Source of the DNA: Apostichopus japonicus
Lineage: Eukaryota > Echinodermata > Holothuroidea > Aspidochirotida > Stichopodidae
Assembly: GCF_037975245.1 (NCBI RefSeq)
Contig: NC_092583.1
Coordinates: forward strand, 14,983,264 to 15,047,263
DNA length: 64,000 nt
Direction of reading: 5' to 3'
Under the pieces are notes generated by a model. The model was given only the letters and a program-made list of their open reading frames with translations, ran no database searches and was not told the origin of the DNA. Both the position numbers and the translations under genes were made by a program. Positions 12,257-24,800 of the stretch are shown in pieces (position 1 is the stretch's first letter; the number at the start of each line of letters is the position of its first letter).

Positions 12257-14044
12257 AAAAGCCAGATGCACCTGAAAAGCATTCTCCACAAGAGGTGCAA
12301 ATAACATTTGAGATACCCGAAGAGAAACCTATTGAAGAACAACCAATTGATGAGAAACCTTTGGAAGAATTTCATGAGAGACATAGGGGACCAGCAGAAC
12401 TACCGGAAGAACAACCCAGTGAGAGTGATGAACCTGATAGGCAACTTGAAGCACCAACAGAAAAGGAAATAACAATTGAAGTTCCGGAGGAACAATCACC
12501 AGAAGAAGCACTTCCTACTAAGAAAGTTCCACTGGAAGACCTTCCTAGAGATGAGCTTCCTGAAGAGGAACATCCCATTGAGGATCATCCTGTAGAAGAG
12601 CAACCAGATGACACACTTCCTGCAGAATTCCCTGTGGAGGATAAACCTGAAGACACTTTCCAGGACACTTTGGAACTGACAGTAGATGAGGAGCCAAGAC
12701 TACCGCAAGAAATTCAAATTACATTTGATATACCTGAAGAGAGCCAACCAGATGTGGAAGAACCCATGGAAGCGACTCCAGCAGAAGGGCTACCAGTAAC
12801 TGAGAAGCCATCAGAGCCCATCACAGAAACAACAGAGGTGGTCATTGAAGAAAAGCCTGAACAAATACATGAAGTTGAAATCAATTTTGAAGTTCCAGAA
12901 GAAACTAAGCCTGAGGAAATTCTCTTGGAGGAACATCCCACGGAAGAGCATCCTGTAGAGGAGCAACCAGAAGAAACACTTCCTGAAGAGTTTCCTGCGG
13001 AGGATAAACCTGAAGACACTTTCCAGGACACTTTGGAACTGACAGTAGATGAGGAGCCAAGACTACCGCAAGAAATTCAAATTACATTTGATATACCTGA
13101 AGAGAGACAACCAGATGTGGAAGAACCCATGGAAGAGACTCCAGCTGAAGAGCTACCAGTAACCGAGAAGCCATTAGAGCCCATCACAGAAACAACAGAG
13201 GTGGTCATTGAAGAAAAACCTGAACAACCCCAAAAAGATGAAATCACTTTTGAAGTTCCAGAAGAAAAGCAACCTGAGGAGGTTTTATTGGAGGAACAAC
13301 CAGAAGATGATAAGCCAGAGGATGCATTGAGAGAGACCACGGAGGTCAGAATTGAAAGAGAACCAGAAGCACCTCAAGAAATAGAAATCACTTTTGAAGT
13401 CCCCAAAGATGAAACTGTTCAAGAAACTGTGACAACTACAGTTACAACAATAACAAAGGAAGAGATTCCAGAAAGCAGAGAGACAACAACTGTTTCCATT
13501 GAAAAAGGACCAGAGGAACTGATGCCAATAGAGTTTGACATTAAGCCAACTGAAGAGACTCCTAAAGAACATACACCTCATGAAGTATCAGAGAAGGAGC
13601 TTCTACCTAAAGAGTCATATCCTGATGTTGAAATTGAGGTTGGGATGCCGGAAGAGGATACAAAAGGGAGGACTGAAATTTTAATGGAAAAAGAACCAGA
13701 ACCTCTTGAACCATTTGAAATTACTGTGGATGTCACTGAAGAGAAAGAAGAAGATACTATATTCATAGAACTAGTGCAAGAATTGACTGATGTTACTGTC
13801 AATATTGGAGATACAGCCACCTTTACATGTCGAGTGATAGGTTTCCCAAGGCCTACTATCACCTGGTTAATTAATGGTAATCCTTTGAGTGATGATCGAT
13901 TCATATCTGTGTATGAATTGGATGGAATTTGTACACTTGTAATCACTGAGGTGATTGAAGAAGATGAGACAGTGTATGAGTTGGTTGCAACAAATGAAGC
14001 AGGAACAGTCACGACAGAAGCAGAACTACTCATTCCTGTAGATG
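12257..14044 (+). CDS. Titin-like PEVK-like spring plus Ig exon, array copy 5
   Basis: 1788 bp (596 codons), phase 1-1, with two 121-aa repeats like copies 1 and 2. It is the most diverged of the standard-size copies: EEILLEEHPTEE, EKPLEPIT, PQKDEITFE, and GMPEEDTKGRTEIL, the GMPEED form being shared with copy 6. Its Ig (13759-14044) has VATNEAG where copies 1-4 have VAANEAG, again like copy 6. It sits between the homogenised left part of the array and the expanded last copy, in sequence as well as position. Confidence 0.92.
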
Positions 14045-15196
14045 GTGAGCCATCTTTTATATACCAAGATGCAGTGATGTTACTATTTAATAGTAAAAAG
14101 AAAGTGTACCTTTGATTCTCACATCAGTCTTTTCCATATAGTGCACTTTGCTATTCGTGGTATTGTAGCTTTCAAATCGTTCAGATTTGTTTACTTGACA
14201 TTATCTTTTTCATTTATCTATTTCAAATTACAGTGATATATATTGCTTGAACCTAAGAGATTCAGTTCTATGTAGTCATAAAAATGAATAATCATTCCAA
14301 AAAGTTCATTATCCTTTCTTTGGCCAGGAAATGCTTCAAATACTTTATCATTCACGCTTATATCTTTTCATTGCATGATTAAGATGGGGACTCACACAGA
14401 CCTCTCAAAGCTTGGGTTCTTTCGATCACCCAGCTAGTAGCTGACATTTACTTAACACAAGTATTGCAAAGTTGCTGCAACTGGTTAGAGTAGCAACAGC
14501 CATTGCAAAAATTTCAGTTATTGAGTTTGATCCTATCAGAGTCTATGTACAGCGGCCTCTGTGGATATTGCCATTCCCTCTTTGTCTCCTTCAGCTTGCT
14601 CTTACTCTCTCTCTCTCTCTCTCTCTGAATTGGTTGCATACCTTCCTCATTGGGAAGATATTTCTCTCTTTCATATGCTACAACATGAACATGAAATTTT
14701 TAAATTGCACCAGCTTTGCTCTTGTTCAGCAAGTACCTTGTAGTGTATGTTCTGGTAGTGCATAACTGTACAAGTGTGATGAAGCCAAAATATGTAATGC
14801 TTGTTAATCTTCTTGATTCATCCGTCGTGAAGCTTTAAATTTTGCATTCAATAAAGATATAAGTTACTCGGTCTGTTTTTGTTTATTTCTTATGTTGAAC
14901 CATAAGCAAGTATAAAACTTCACAAAGAAATTCTTTCTTTCCTGCTTCAATGAAAATAGCTTCTTTCATCATTCTTTTGCTCTTCTTTTAACAACTTCTC
15001 CAATCCACTATATCTTTTTACTCTGTAACACAAAAAAAGGTGCGGCATGAAAGCTAAATTAACAGGTTCTGCTTTGAACAGTTAAAAATCCTTTGGTATT
15101 GATCTGCTACCTCCTATGCCAACCTGCTGGCTGACTGATTCATACAACAATCGTGTATTTGGCCATGGACTGAATTCAGTGACTTTTTTCCAACAG
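14045..15196 (+). other. Array intron 5 (1152 bp)
   Basis: The most diverged array intron, with the longest CT tract, (CT)11 at 14605-14626. It has several small indels, and the cacaaataaata element of the other copies has become cacaaagaaatt. No exon is supported. Confidence 0.8.
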
Positions 15197-18100
15197 AAAA
15201 GCCAGGTGCACCTGAAAAGCATTCTCCACAAGAGGTGCAAATAACATTTGAGATACCCGAAGAGAAACCTATTGAAGAACAACCAATTGATGAGAAACCT
15301 TTGGAAGAATTTCATGAGAGACATAGGGGACCAGCAGAACTACCGGAAGAACAACCCAGTGAGAGTGATGAACCTGATAGGCAACTTGAAGCACCAACAG
15401 AAAAGGAAATAACAATTGAAGTTCCGGAGGAACAATCACCAGAAGAAGCACTTCCTGCTAAAAAAGTTCCACTGGAAGACCTTCCTAGAGATGAGCTTCC
15501 TGAAGAGGAACATCCCATTGAGGATCATCCTGTAGAGGAGCAACCAGATGACACACTTCCTGCAGAATTCCCTGTGGAGGAAAAACCTGAAAAAACTTTC
15601 CAGGACACTTTGGAACTGACAGTAGATGAGGAGCCAAGACTACCGCAAGAAATTCAAATTACATTTGATATACCTGAAGAGAGACAACCAGATGTGGAAG
15701 AACCCATGGAAGAGACTCCAGCGGAAGAGCTACCAGTAACCGAGAAGCCATCACAGCCCATCACAGAATCAACAGAGGTGGTCATTGAAGAAAAACCTGA
15801 ACAATCTCATGAAGTTGAAATCACTTTTGAAGTTCCAGAAGAAACTGAACCTGAGGATGTTCTATTGGAAAAACATGCCATGGAAGAGCATCCTGAAGAG
15901 CAACCCGAGGGAACACTTCCTGAAGAGTTGCCTGCAGAGGATAAACCTGAAGACACTTTCCAGGATACTTTGGAACTGACAGTAGATGAGAAGCCAAGGC
16001 TACCACAAGAAGTTCAAATTACATTTGATGTACATGAAGAGAGCCAACCAGATGTGGAAGAACCCATGAAAGAGATTGCAGTGGAGGAGCTTCCTGAAAC
16101 TGAGAAGCCATCAGAGCGGATCACAGAAACAACAGAGGTGGTCATTGAAGCAAAACCTGAACAACCCCAAGAAGTTGAAATCACTTTTGAAGTTCCAGAA
16201 GAAACTGAACCTGAGGATGTTTTATTGGAGGAACATCCCATGGAAGAGCATCCTGTAGAAGAGCAACCTGGGGGAACACTTCCTGAAGAGTTGCCTGCAG
16301 AGGATAAACCTAAAGACACTTTCCAGGATACTTTGGAACTGACAGTAGATGAGAAGCCAAAGCTACCACAAGAAATTCAAATTACATTTGATGTACCTGA
16401 AGAGAGCCAACCAGATGTGGAAGAACCCATGGAAGAGACTCCAGTGGAAGAGCTATCAGTAACCGAGAAGCCATCAGAGCCCATCACAGAATCAACAGAG
16501 GTGGTCATTGAAGAAAAACCTGAACAATCTCATGAAGTTGCAATCACTTTTGAAGTTCCAGAAGAAACTGAACCTGAGGATGTTCTATTGGAGGAACATC
16601 CCATGGAAGAGCATCCTGTAGAAGAACAACCCGAGGGAACACTTCCTGAAGAGTTGCCTGCAGAGGATAAACCTAAAGACACTTTCCAGGATACTTTGGA
16701 ACTGACAGTAGATGAGAAGCCAAAGCTACCACAAGAAATTCAAATTACATTTGATGTACCTGAAGAGAGCCAACCAGATGTGGAAGAACCCATGGAAGAG
16801 ACTCCAGTGGAAGAGCTATCAGTAACCGAGAAGCCATCAGAGCCCATCACAGAATCAACAGAGGTGGTCATTGAAGAAAAACCTGAACAATCTCATGAAG
16901 TTGCAATCACTTTTGAAGTTCCAGAAGAAACTGAACCTGAGGATGTTCTATTGGAGGAACATCCCATGGAAGAGCATCCTGTAGAAGAACAACCCGAGGG
17001 AACACTTCCTGAAGAGTTGCCTACAGAGGATAAACCTGAAGACACTTTCCAGGATACTTTGGAACTGACAGTAGATGAGAAGCCAAGGCTACCACAAGAA
17101 GTTCAAATTACATTTGATGAACATGAAGAGAGCCAACCAGATGTGGAAGAACCCATGAAAGAGATTGCAGTGGAGGAGCTTCCTGAAGGTGAGAAGCCAT
17201 CAGAGCAGATCACAGAAACAACAGAGGTGGTCATTGAAGCAAAACCTGAACAACCCCAAGAAGTTGAAATCAATTTTGAAGTTCCAGAAGAAACTGAACC
17301 TGAGGATGTTTTATTGGAGGAACATCCCATGGAAGAGCATCCTGTAGAAGAGCAACCTGAGGGAACACTTCCTGAAGAGTTGCCTGCAGAGGATAAACCT
17401 AAAGACACTTTCCAGGATACTTTGGAACTGACAGTAGATGAGAAGCCAAAGCTACCACAAGAAGTTCAAATTACATTTGATGTACCTGAAGAGAGACAAC
17501 CAGATGTGGAAGAACCCGTGGAAGAGACTCCAGCGGAAGAGCTATCAGTAACCGAGAAGCTATCAGAGCCCATCACAGAATCAACAGAGGTGGTCATTGA
17601 AGAAAAACCTGAACAATCTCATGAAGTTGAAATCACTTTTGAAGTTCCAGAAGCAAAGCAACCTGAGGATGTTCTATTGGAGGAACATCCCATGGAAGAG
17701 CATCCTGTAGAAGAACAACCCGAGGGAACACTTCCTGAAGAGTTGCCTGCAGAGGATAAACCTGAAGACACTTTCCAGGATACTTTGGAACTGACAGTAG
17801 ATGAGAAGCCAAGGCTACCACAAGAAGTTCAAATTACATTTGATGTACATGAAGAGAGCCAACCAGATGTGGAAGAACCCATGAAAGAGATTGCAGTGGA
17901 GGAGCTTCCTGAAACTGAGAAGCCATCAGAGCGGATCACAGAAACAACAGAGGTGGTCATTGAAGCAAAACCTGAACAACCCCAAGAAGTTGAAATCACT
18001 TTTGAAGTTCCAGAAGAAACTGAACCTGAGGATGTTTTATTGGAGGAACATCCCATGGAAGAGCATCCTGTAGAAGAGCAACCTGGGGGAACACTTCCTG

Positions 18101-19132
18101 AAGAGTTGCCTGCAGAGGATAAACCTAAAGACACTTTCCAGGATACTTTGGAACTGACAGTAGATGAGAAGCCAAAGCTACCACAAGAAGTTCAAATAAC
18201 ATTTGATGTACCTGAAGAGAGCCAACCAGATGTGGAAGAACCCATGGAAGAGATTGCAGTGGAGGAGCTTCCTGAAACTAAGAAGCCATCAGAGCACATC
18301 ACAGAAACAACAGAGGTGGTCATTGAAGAAAAACCTGAACAACTCCAAGAAGTTGAAATCACTTTTGAAGTTCCAGAAGCAAAGCAACCTGAGGAAGTCC
18401 CAATGGAGGAACAACCAGAAGATACCACAGAGGTCAGAATTGAAAGAGAACCAGAAGCACCTCAAGAAATAGAAATTACTTTTGAAGTCCCCAAAGATGA
18501 AACTGTTCAAGAAACTGTGACAACTACAGTTACAACAATAACAAAGGAAGAGATTCCAGAAAGGAGAGAAACAACAACTGTTTCCATTGAAGAAGGACCA
18601 GAGGAACTGTTGCCAATAGAGTTTGAGATTAAGCCAACTGAAGAGACTCCTAAAGAGCATACACCTCATGAAGTATCAGAGAAGGATCTTTTACCACAAG
18701 AGTCATATCCAGATGTTGAAATTGAGGTTGGGATGCCGGAAGAGGATACAAAAGAGAGGACTGAAATTATAATGGAAAAAGAACCAGAACCTCTTGAACC
18801 AATCGAAATTACTGTGGATGTCACTGAAGAGAAAGAAGAAGAGACTATATTCATAGAACTAGTACAAGAATTGACTGATGGTACTGTCAATATTGGAGAA
18901 ACAGCCACCTTTACATGTCGAGTGATAGGTTTCCCAAGGCCTACTATCACCTGGTTAATCAATGGTAATCCTTTGAGTGATGATCGATTCATATCTGTGT
19001 ATGAATTGGATGGAATTTGTACGCTTGTAATCACTGAGGTGATTGAAGAAGATGAGACAGTGTATGAGTTGGTCGCAACAAATGAAGCAGGAACAGTCAC
19101 GACAGAGGCAGAACTAATCATTCCTGTAGATG
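15197..19132 (+). CDS. Titin-like expanded PEVK-like spring plus Ig exon, array copy 6
   Basis: Last and largest array exon: 3936 bp (1312 codons), phase 1-1. The acceptor is ccaacag at 15190-15196 and the donor is ggtaagtt at 19133, unlike the ggtgag donors of the other copies. The leader matches the other copies. Eight 120-121-aa repeats follow, then the common Thr-rich part and the Ig at 18847-19132 (residues 1217-1311). The Ig keeps the strand-B and strand-E Cys and lacks the strand-F Cys. The intron after it is unrelated to the array introns, so this copy marks the right end of the duplicated block. If the repeats are elastic, this exon alone would supply about two thirds as much spring length as the other five complete copies together. 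Confidence 0.92.
15595..18480 (+). repeat. Eight tandem 363-bp (121-aa) acidic repeats in array exon 6
   Basis: The actttccagga start of the repeat recurs at 15595, 15955, 16318, 16681, 17044, 17407, 17770 and 18133, giving spacings of 360 bp and then 363 bp six times. Each unit reads FQDTLELTVDE, a PQE(I/V)QITFD segment, ESQPDVEEP, a TTEVVIE segment, an EVEITFEVPE segment and EEHPMEEHP. Two subtypes alternate: one with KEIAVEELPE (units 2, 5, 7 and, in part, 8) and one with EETP(V/A)EELSV or its relative (units 1, 3, 4, 6). Units 3 and 4 appear identical, as do units 2 and 7. Confidence 0.93.
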
Positions 19133-20137
19133 GTAAGTTAAACCATATAATGATGTGCAGAAACGCTTTCTTTGATTCATCAATATTCGACTATGATTTC
19201 ATGTAGAGTAATTCGAAGATTGCTTTGATACTTTCTTTACTTCTTTAAATGTTTTCTTATGTCACTTCTGTGTGCAAAGAACTTGAGCAGAAAGTGTTCT
19301 GAAAGTGTGTTATTCATTACCTTGTGACAAATATAGTCGGAATGCATTGTATATCTTGCCTGAAGTCTTTTCTATGCATGGTTCATGAAGTGATACCTGA
19401 TAAGAGGCCTCTGTAATCACATGTTATTGTGATAAAGATGACAGAAATTCTGTGAAAAGTTGCTAGAACTGGATGGCCAGAAAAGTATCATTACAAAGAT
19501 GATAGCGATTGGAATGGTGCTGTGACAGTCATTACATAGAGACTTCTTTGTGAATGTTTTCCATTATTTTCCCTTTCCTTAATCAATATGATACTTCCAG
19601 CAAGGAGTGTGTTGTATTTCTCTCTGTAAAAGAATGATATACCTTCTGAATATGATATGCATGACCTTAATGAAATTGTTACTGAGTTTGGCTCATCAGC
19701 ATGTGTTCTGCTCCATATGATGACACAAATAACAGTTATGTTCCACAAAATGTGATGATGAAACCGTTTCTTCCGACATCAGATGTTGATGAGGTTCAGT
19801 TTGATATGCGTGAATCAAAATTTCCAAGATTTCATCAAGTTTTAAATTGTAATGTGAACACATATATCTGCAAGTATTTGAATCCTGGAAACCTTTCCCT
19901 ATGTGAATAAATTGGCTCTTTTTTAAATGAATTTTTGTTGTTCCTTAACTTTTTCAATCTTGTGTCTTTGGTTTTTAAGTGTTGCAAGTTCAAATGTGTT
20001 TGCTTACTTCTTGTAACAAGTATGGCTTTCCTCCACACTTGCTCTGCTATTTCTCATGGAAATGTGTTGGCTGATTGATTGATCAATAGAACATCAGTTT
20101 CAATTGTTGGCTATGACACAAGAATATTTTTCTACAG
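19133..20137 (+). other. Intron after the array (1005 bp)
   Basis: GT-AG intron, phase 1, ending at the ttttctacag acceptor. It is not related to the array introns. A 69-codon open frame at 19701-19910 has ordinary AT-rich composition and no splice context, so I treat it as chance. Nothing else seen. Confidence 0.75.
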
Positions 20138-20668
20138 AAAAGTCAAATGTGGCTATGAACCAATATCCACAAGAGGTTCAAATCACTTTTGAGGTGCCCG
20201 AAAAGCAGCCAATAACAGTGGAACTTCCAGAAGAGAAGCCCACTGAACAAATCCCCCAAATGACTGAAGATGTTAGAGAGACAATTGAAGCTGTCATTGA
20301 AGAAAAACCCCACATGGCCCTTCGAGAGGCTCAAATCACCTTTGCTGTACCTGAGGAGCAACCAATTGAAGTAAATGCAACAGAGGTATATCCAGATAAT
20401 AAACAGGTTGAAGAAGTCCCTAAAAAGCTGGAGGATGTAAGAGAGACAATTGAGGTAGTGATTAAAGAAAAGCCTGAAGCCCCACAAGAAGTTCAAATCA
20501 CTTTGGGGGTACTAGGAGAGCACCCAATTGAAGAAATGCCAACAAATGGATATCCAGAAGAGATACTTGTTAAAGAAGCCCCTGAAAAGCCAGAACATGT
20601 TAAGGAGACAATTGAAGTTGTCATGGAAAAAAAACCTGAGGCACCACAAGAGGTTGAAAATAGATTTG
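20138..20668 (+). CDS. Titin-like PEVK-like exon
   Basis: 531 bp (177 codons), phase 1-1. The acceptor is ttctacag; the donor is ggtaggca at 20669. It encodes three diverged repeats of about 50 residues with the scheme APQEVQITFEVPE, a Pro/Glu stretch, then a VRETIEVVIEEKP segment. These are clearly related to the QITFEVPE and VVIEEKPE motifs of the array exons upstream, but far more diverged, so they may show the older form of the repeat. There is no folded domain. It is probably a disordered elastic segment, inferred from composition. Confidence 0.88.
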
Positions 20669-21817
20669 GTAGGCAGAATTATGCATTCCTTGCAGTCTAC
20701 CTTTCAGCATCTCACAAGTAATTGTACTTGTTTTAAACAGTAATACCATGTCGCTGTATTTTGTGCATGCCTCTTGCTCTTTTTCATGTTGATACTATTG
20801 TCCCTTGTAATGTATATTAAGTACTAGTGCTAACAAACACTCATTTGAATTCAACACATGCTTTGCTTGGTTACTTTTTTCTTTGTGCTGTCTTACTGCT
20901 ATAAATTTGTGAGACCATTTTCTAAAATGTTAATGATATCGATAGTATGCTCCTCTCCTTATGCTTTCACCTTCCAACCACATGAGTCTCTTCATCTGTT
21001 GTATGTTTTAATTAATTTTCTCATGAAGAATATTCTTCTAGGATCAAAAGATGGGCCCACTAGCATCTACACTCATCAGAATGTTGGCGAGCTCGGCATT
21101 GCATGTTTGTGAATTTCCTTGCTTGAAGGTATTACATTAATTAAGGCTGAGCTTGAGCTGTTTGTACTGTTACTGGAACGAACAAGACACCCATTTGGGA
21201 AAAGGCAGCTGTGTGTACAACAATTGGACTAAACAAGCATTTGTTCATCAGAATGAAATAATGAAAATAGTGGGGCAAGAATTTTGGTAGTGCCGCCCTG
21301 GTTGACTGTGGTGTCAATCTACATTACCATTGGTTTGTCACTTCTATGAATCAGTTAATAGAAAGTCTGCACTCCTTGTAATTTATTTTGCAGTGATGAA
21401 CCTTGTAATGCTGTAGATTTTGTCAGAATGCAATTATATATTAAATTGAGCAATTGTTTCTTCTAAGCAACTCAAACTTGTGCGTTGCAAATTTTTTCTC
21501 ACCATTTTTGCCTTGTGACTGCTTCCTCTTAAATGTTTTTGGCTTTAGTACATTGTTTCTTATCTGCCTGTGGATGTACCATTTCCCATTTCAAGTAATA
21601 TTACACATCAGTTTATTTCTTTTGTTTCATTTCTTTGCAGGTATAACATTTTATGCATTAAATTCAATCAATGACCATACTGCTCATTCTCATTTACATG
21701 CTGGCAAAATTTCAATCATTACACTTTTGCACTTAATTTCATTCAGTTATTTGCTCTTACATATCATTTAGATGTAGCACCTTACCATACAATTGATCTA
21801 CTAACTTTCACATGTAG
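20669..21817 (+). other. Intron (1149 bp)
   Basis: AT-rich phase-1 intron ending in cacatgtag at 21817. No exon, RNA gene or repeat was seen. Confidence 0.75.
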
Positions 21818-24800
21818 AAACTACTCCTAAAATGATGAAGGAACCTGAGCAAAAGCCCTCAACAACTTTAGAGTCCACTGAAAGTCCTGAAGAAGTAGAG
21901 GAACCTTTAAAACCACAACCATCTGAAGAGTCCAAAGACATACCCATAACAACCATTTCAACAACTGAAAAAGAAGTTGTCCAATTAATGGAAATGCCAG
22001 ATGATTTGCCCAAAGAAGATGTAGAAGAACAAGCGGTCTCTTCAGTTGAGACAATTCCAGTATCATTCCCGGTTGAAAAAGTATTGCAACACACTGATGA
22101 TGAGAAGTTCACCCTTTTGCCTGAAAAGCCTTCAGATGTTTCAACTCCTTCTGATATACCAGCTCCTGTCGGTGCTGCATCTGTTGAGATTCCACTAGAA
22201 AGTGCCCCTGTGCAGACAGAAGAAATTGCTCCAACAAAGGAGACAGTGGAAGTACAGATTCAGCCATCTCTACCAGTGGACAGTCAAGAAGTTATTGATA
22301 TTACTGTTGGCCATGACACAACTAAGCATGAAGTGAGTCAAGTTGTAATTGATAGGAAGGCACCAGATTCAAAAGAGGTCTCAACATTACTACTTGATCG
22401 TGAAGGACAACCACTTGCATTTCCAGAAATAGTTATTGAGGTTCAACATCCAACTGAGGAGGAAGTCACTGTACAACAGTTACCAGTTGTTGAAGAATCG
22501 ATTGAAGTTATTCCTTCAACAAGTGATGAGTCACCTAAAGAGATTTCTACCATCGAGTTTGGGACCATTCTAGTGGATGAACTGCCATCATTTGTAGTTG
22601 ATGCAGAGGCCCCTCAAGATGACCATGAACACATTTCTGAATTGTTAATTGCACCTGAAGAAGCTCCACTAGATCAACCGTTGAAATTAGAAGTCCTGGA
22701 ATTGTCTCCAACAGAAGCTCAAGAACTACCTGTTGAACCTCTTTCAGCTCCCACAACAAAAGAGCAGATCACAGATGAGAGTCCAGGAGACATCCCTACC
22801 AGTATCACCATTGTAGCAACTGAACTGCCGCAAGATGTTTTTTCAGCTCCAGAACTAGAGGAAACTTTCCCAGACAAACAGCCAGAAATAACATATGGAA
22901 TTACTCCAAGTGATGCACATGAACTTCCAGTTGACACTCTACAAGCTCCTTCTACAGAGGAAATATCACCTGATGTGAAACCTGATGACGTCACTGTGAC
23001 TGTTGCCTCTGAGGCCCAGCAACTTCCTCAGGATGTTTTGCAAACCACTGAGGAAGAGCATGTTGAGCCACAAGACTCTGCAGTGGTGAATTCTATCATT
23101 GTAATTCCTCACGTAGCAACGAAACTTCCCCATGTAGATCTTTTAGTAACAAGCAGAGAGGATCAAACATTGTTAGATGAGCCTGAAGAAATATCTGTCA
23201 GTGAAAGAAAGGAAGCATCTGAGTTACCACAAGACAGTCTCACAGTCCCAGAACAGAGAGAAACTCTGGTAGAAGAAAAACCAGACACGACAACAGATTT
23301 ACAACAAGAGGAAAGTGTGGAACTACCTATGGAACATTTGGAATCTGTTAGCAAGGAGGAGCAAATGACACAAGAACAGCCTGGTGATCTGCCACTTAGA
23401 GATTCTGCTGCAGCAATGCAGTTGTCACAAGATTTGTTGGAAATTGCACAGCAGGATGAAACTTTCCCAGAACATTATCCAGGAGTGATCACAATTAAGG
23501 ACAAACCCCTTATAGCTGCAAAAGATAAAGCTCCTGAAATGTTTGAAGTTCCTGCCACAGAAGAACAAGTGGCTGAAACTAAACCAGAGGATATCCCCCA
23601 GACTTCCTCTGTTGAGGCAGATGTGATTTTGGATGATGCATTAAGAGCATCTGTCACTGATGAGATAAGTACTATAGACCAACCTGAAGATATCCTTGAT
23701 ATTGGCTCACATGAGGCAACAAAACTTCCTCAGGAGCAGATGACAGCTCCAGAGGAAAAGCAAATATATCCAGAAGAAAGACCTAGCATTACACCTTCTG
23801 AACAATTACCAGCTGAAGCAACAGTCCTTCCAGTGGAAGTGCTTTCTACCACAAGTAAAGAGGAACAACAACTAGATGAGAAGCCAGACGATATTGATGG
23901 GGTGTTTCAAGAGGAGGCTTCCCCATTAGAGCAGAATATTTTGTTAACACCAGAAAAGCAAGAGACATACCCAGAGGAAAAGGTGCACATTAAATCAGTT
24001 GTAATCCTACCATTTGAGGTTGAAAAAATTCCAGGGGAATCACTCTTTGCTCCTGAGAAAGAGGAACAAAGGATCAGGGATCAGCCAGACGTTTTGCCTG
24101 TTACAGAAGAAAAGGAGGCAAGAGAACTGCCTCAAGATACATTAATAGCTCCTGAGACACAAGAAATAAGTCCTGAAAGTAAACCTGAAATTACATCCAC
24201 AGGAGTGATACCTGAGGAGGCAGTCGAATTGCCACTGGATGAACTAAGAGCTCCAAGTAAGGAGGAACATGTGATTGAAGATATGCCACAGGTTACTACA
24301 AGCGAAATAATTCCCGGTGAGGCCACAGAAATCCAGGAAGAGGCTTTGAATGCTCCCTACAAACAGGAACAATTAATAGATGATAGACCTGAGCAACTTC
24401 CAGAGACTGAGTCCACAAAGGCCATCAAGTTGCCACAAGATTCTCTTAGGGCACCTGGACAAGAACATAAAATTCCACAAGACCAACCAGAGGTAATTAC
24501 CACAGAAGTAAGTCCATGGTCAGCAGATGAACTCCCTGAAGATGTAGTTGACATTGTAACTATTATGCAGAATGATCTAAAGGAAATGCCAATGGCTCCA
24601 GTGGAAGTAACCGACCTTTCTATACCAGTGCAACATGAGGTTGTTGAGACTACTGAAGTGCATGTTGCTCCTGATGCAGAAATTCCTCATGAAATTACTA
24701 CTTATGAGCTGGGAGAAATCTTGCAAGAGGAAATTCCAGATGAACAAGAACCACAAGATGAAAAGCCTCTTAGTGATATACCAACAGTGAGAGAAGTGGT

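Larger units (their letters stand above)
1..19132 (+). repeat. Tandem array of one intron-exon module (one partial and six complete exons)
   Basis: The same module, an intron of 1136-1152 bp followed by one exon, is repeated head to tail. Exons end at 111, 3046, 5970, 8538, 11108, 14044 and 19132, so the units measure 2935, 2924, 2568, 2570, 2936 and 5088 bp. All splice sites and all reading frames are intact, and all exons are phase 1-1, so every copy can be translated. Copies differ mainly by single bases and by whole 363-bp blocks. Introns are about as well conserved as exons, which points to recent duplication or ongoing homogenisation rather than selection on protein alone. Confidence 0.95.

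Noticed and set aside
19701-19910. Open frame of 69 codons in the intron after the array
   Set aside because: No acceptor or donor in the right phase, and composition is like the intron around it.
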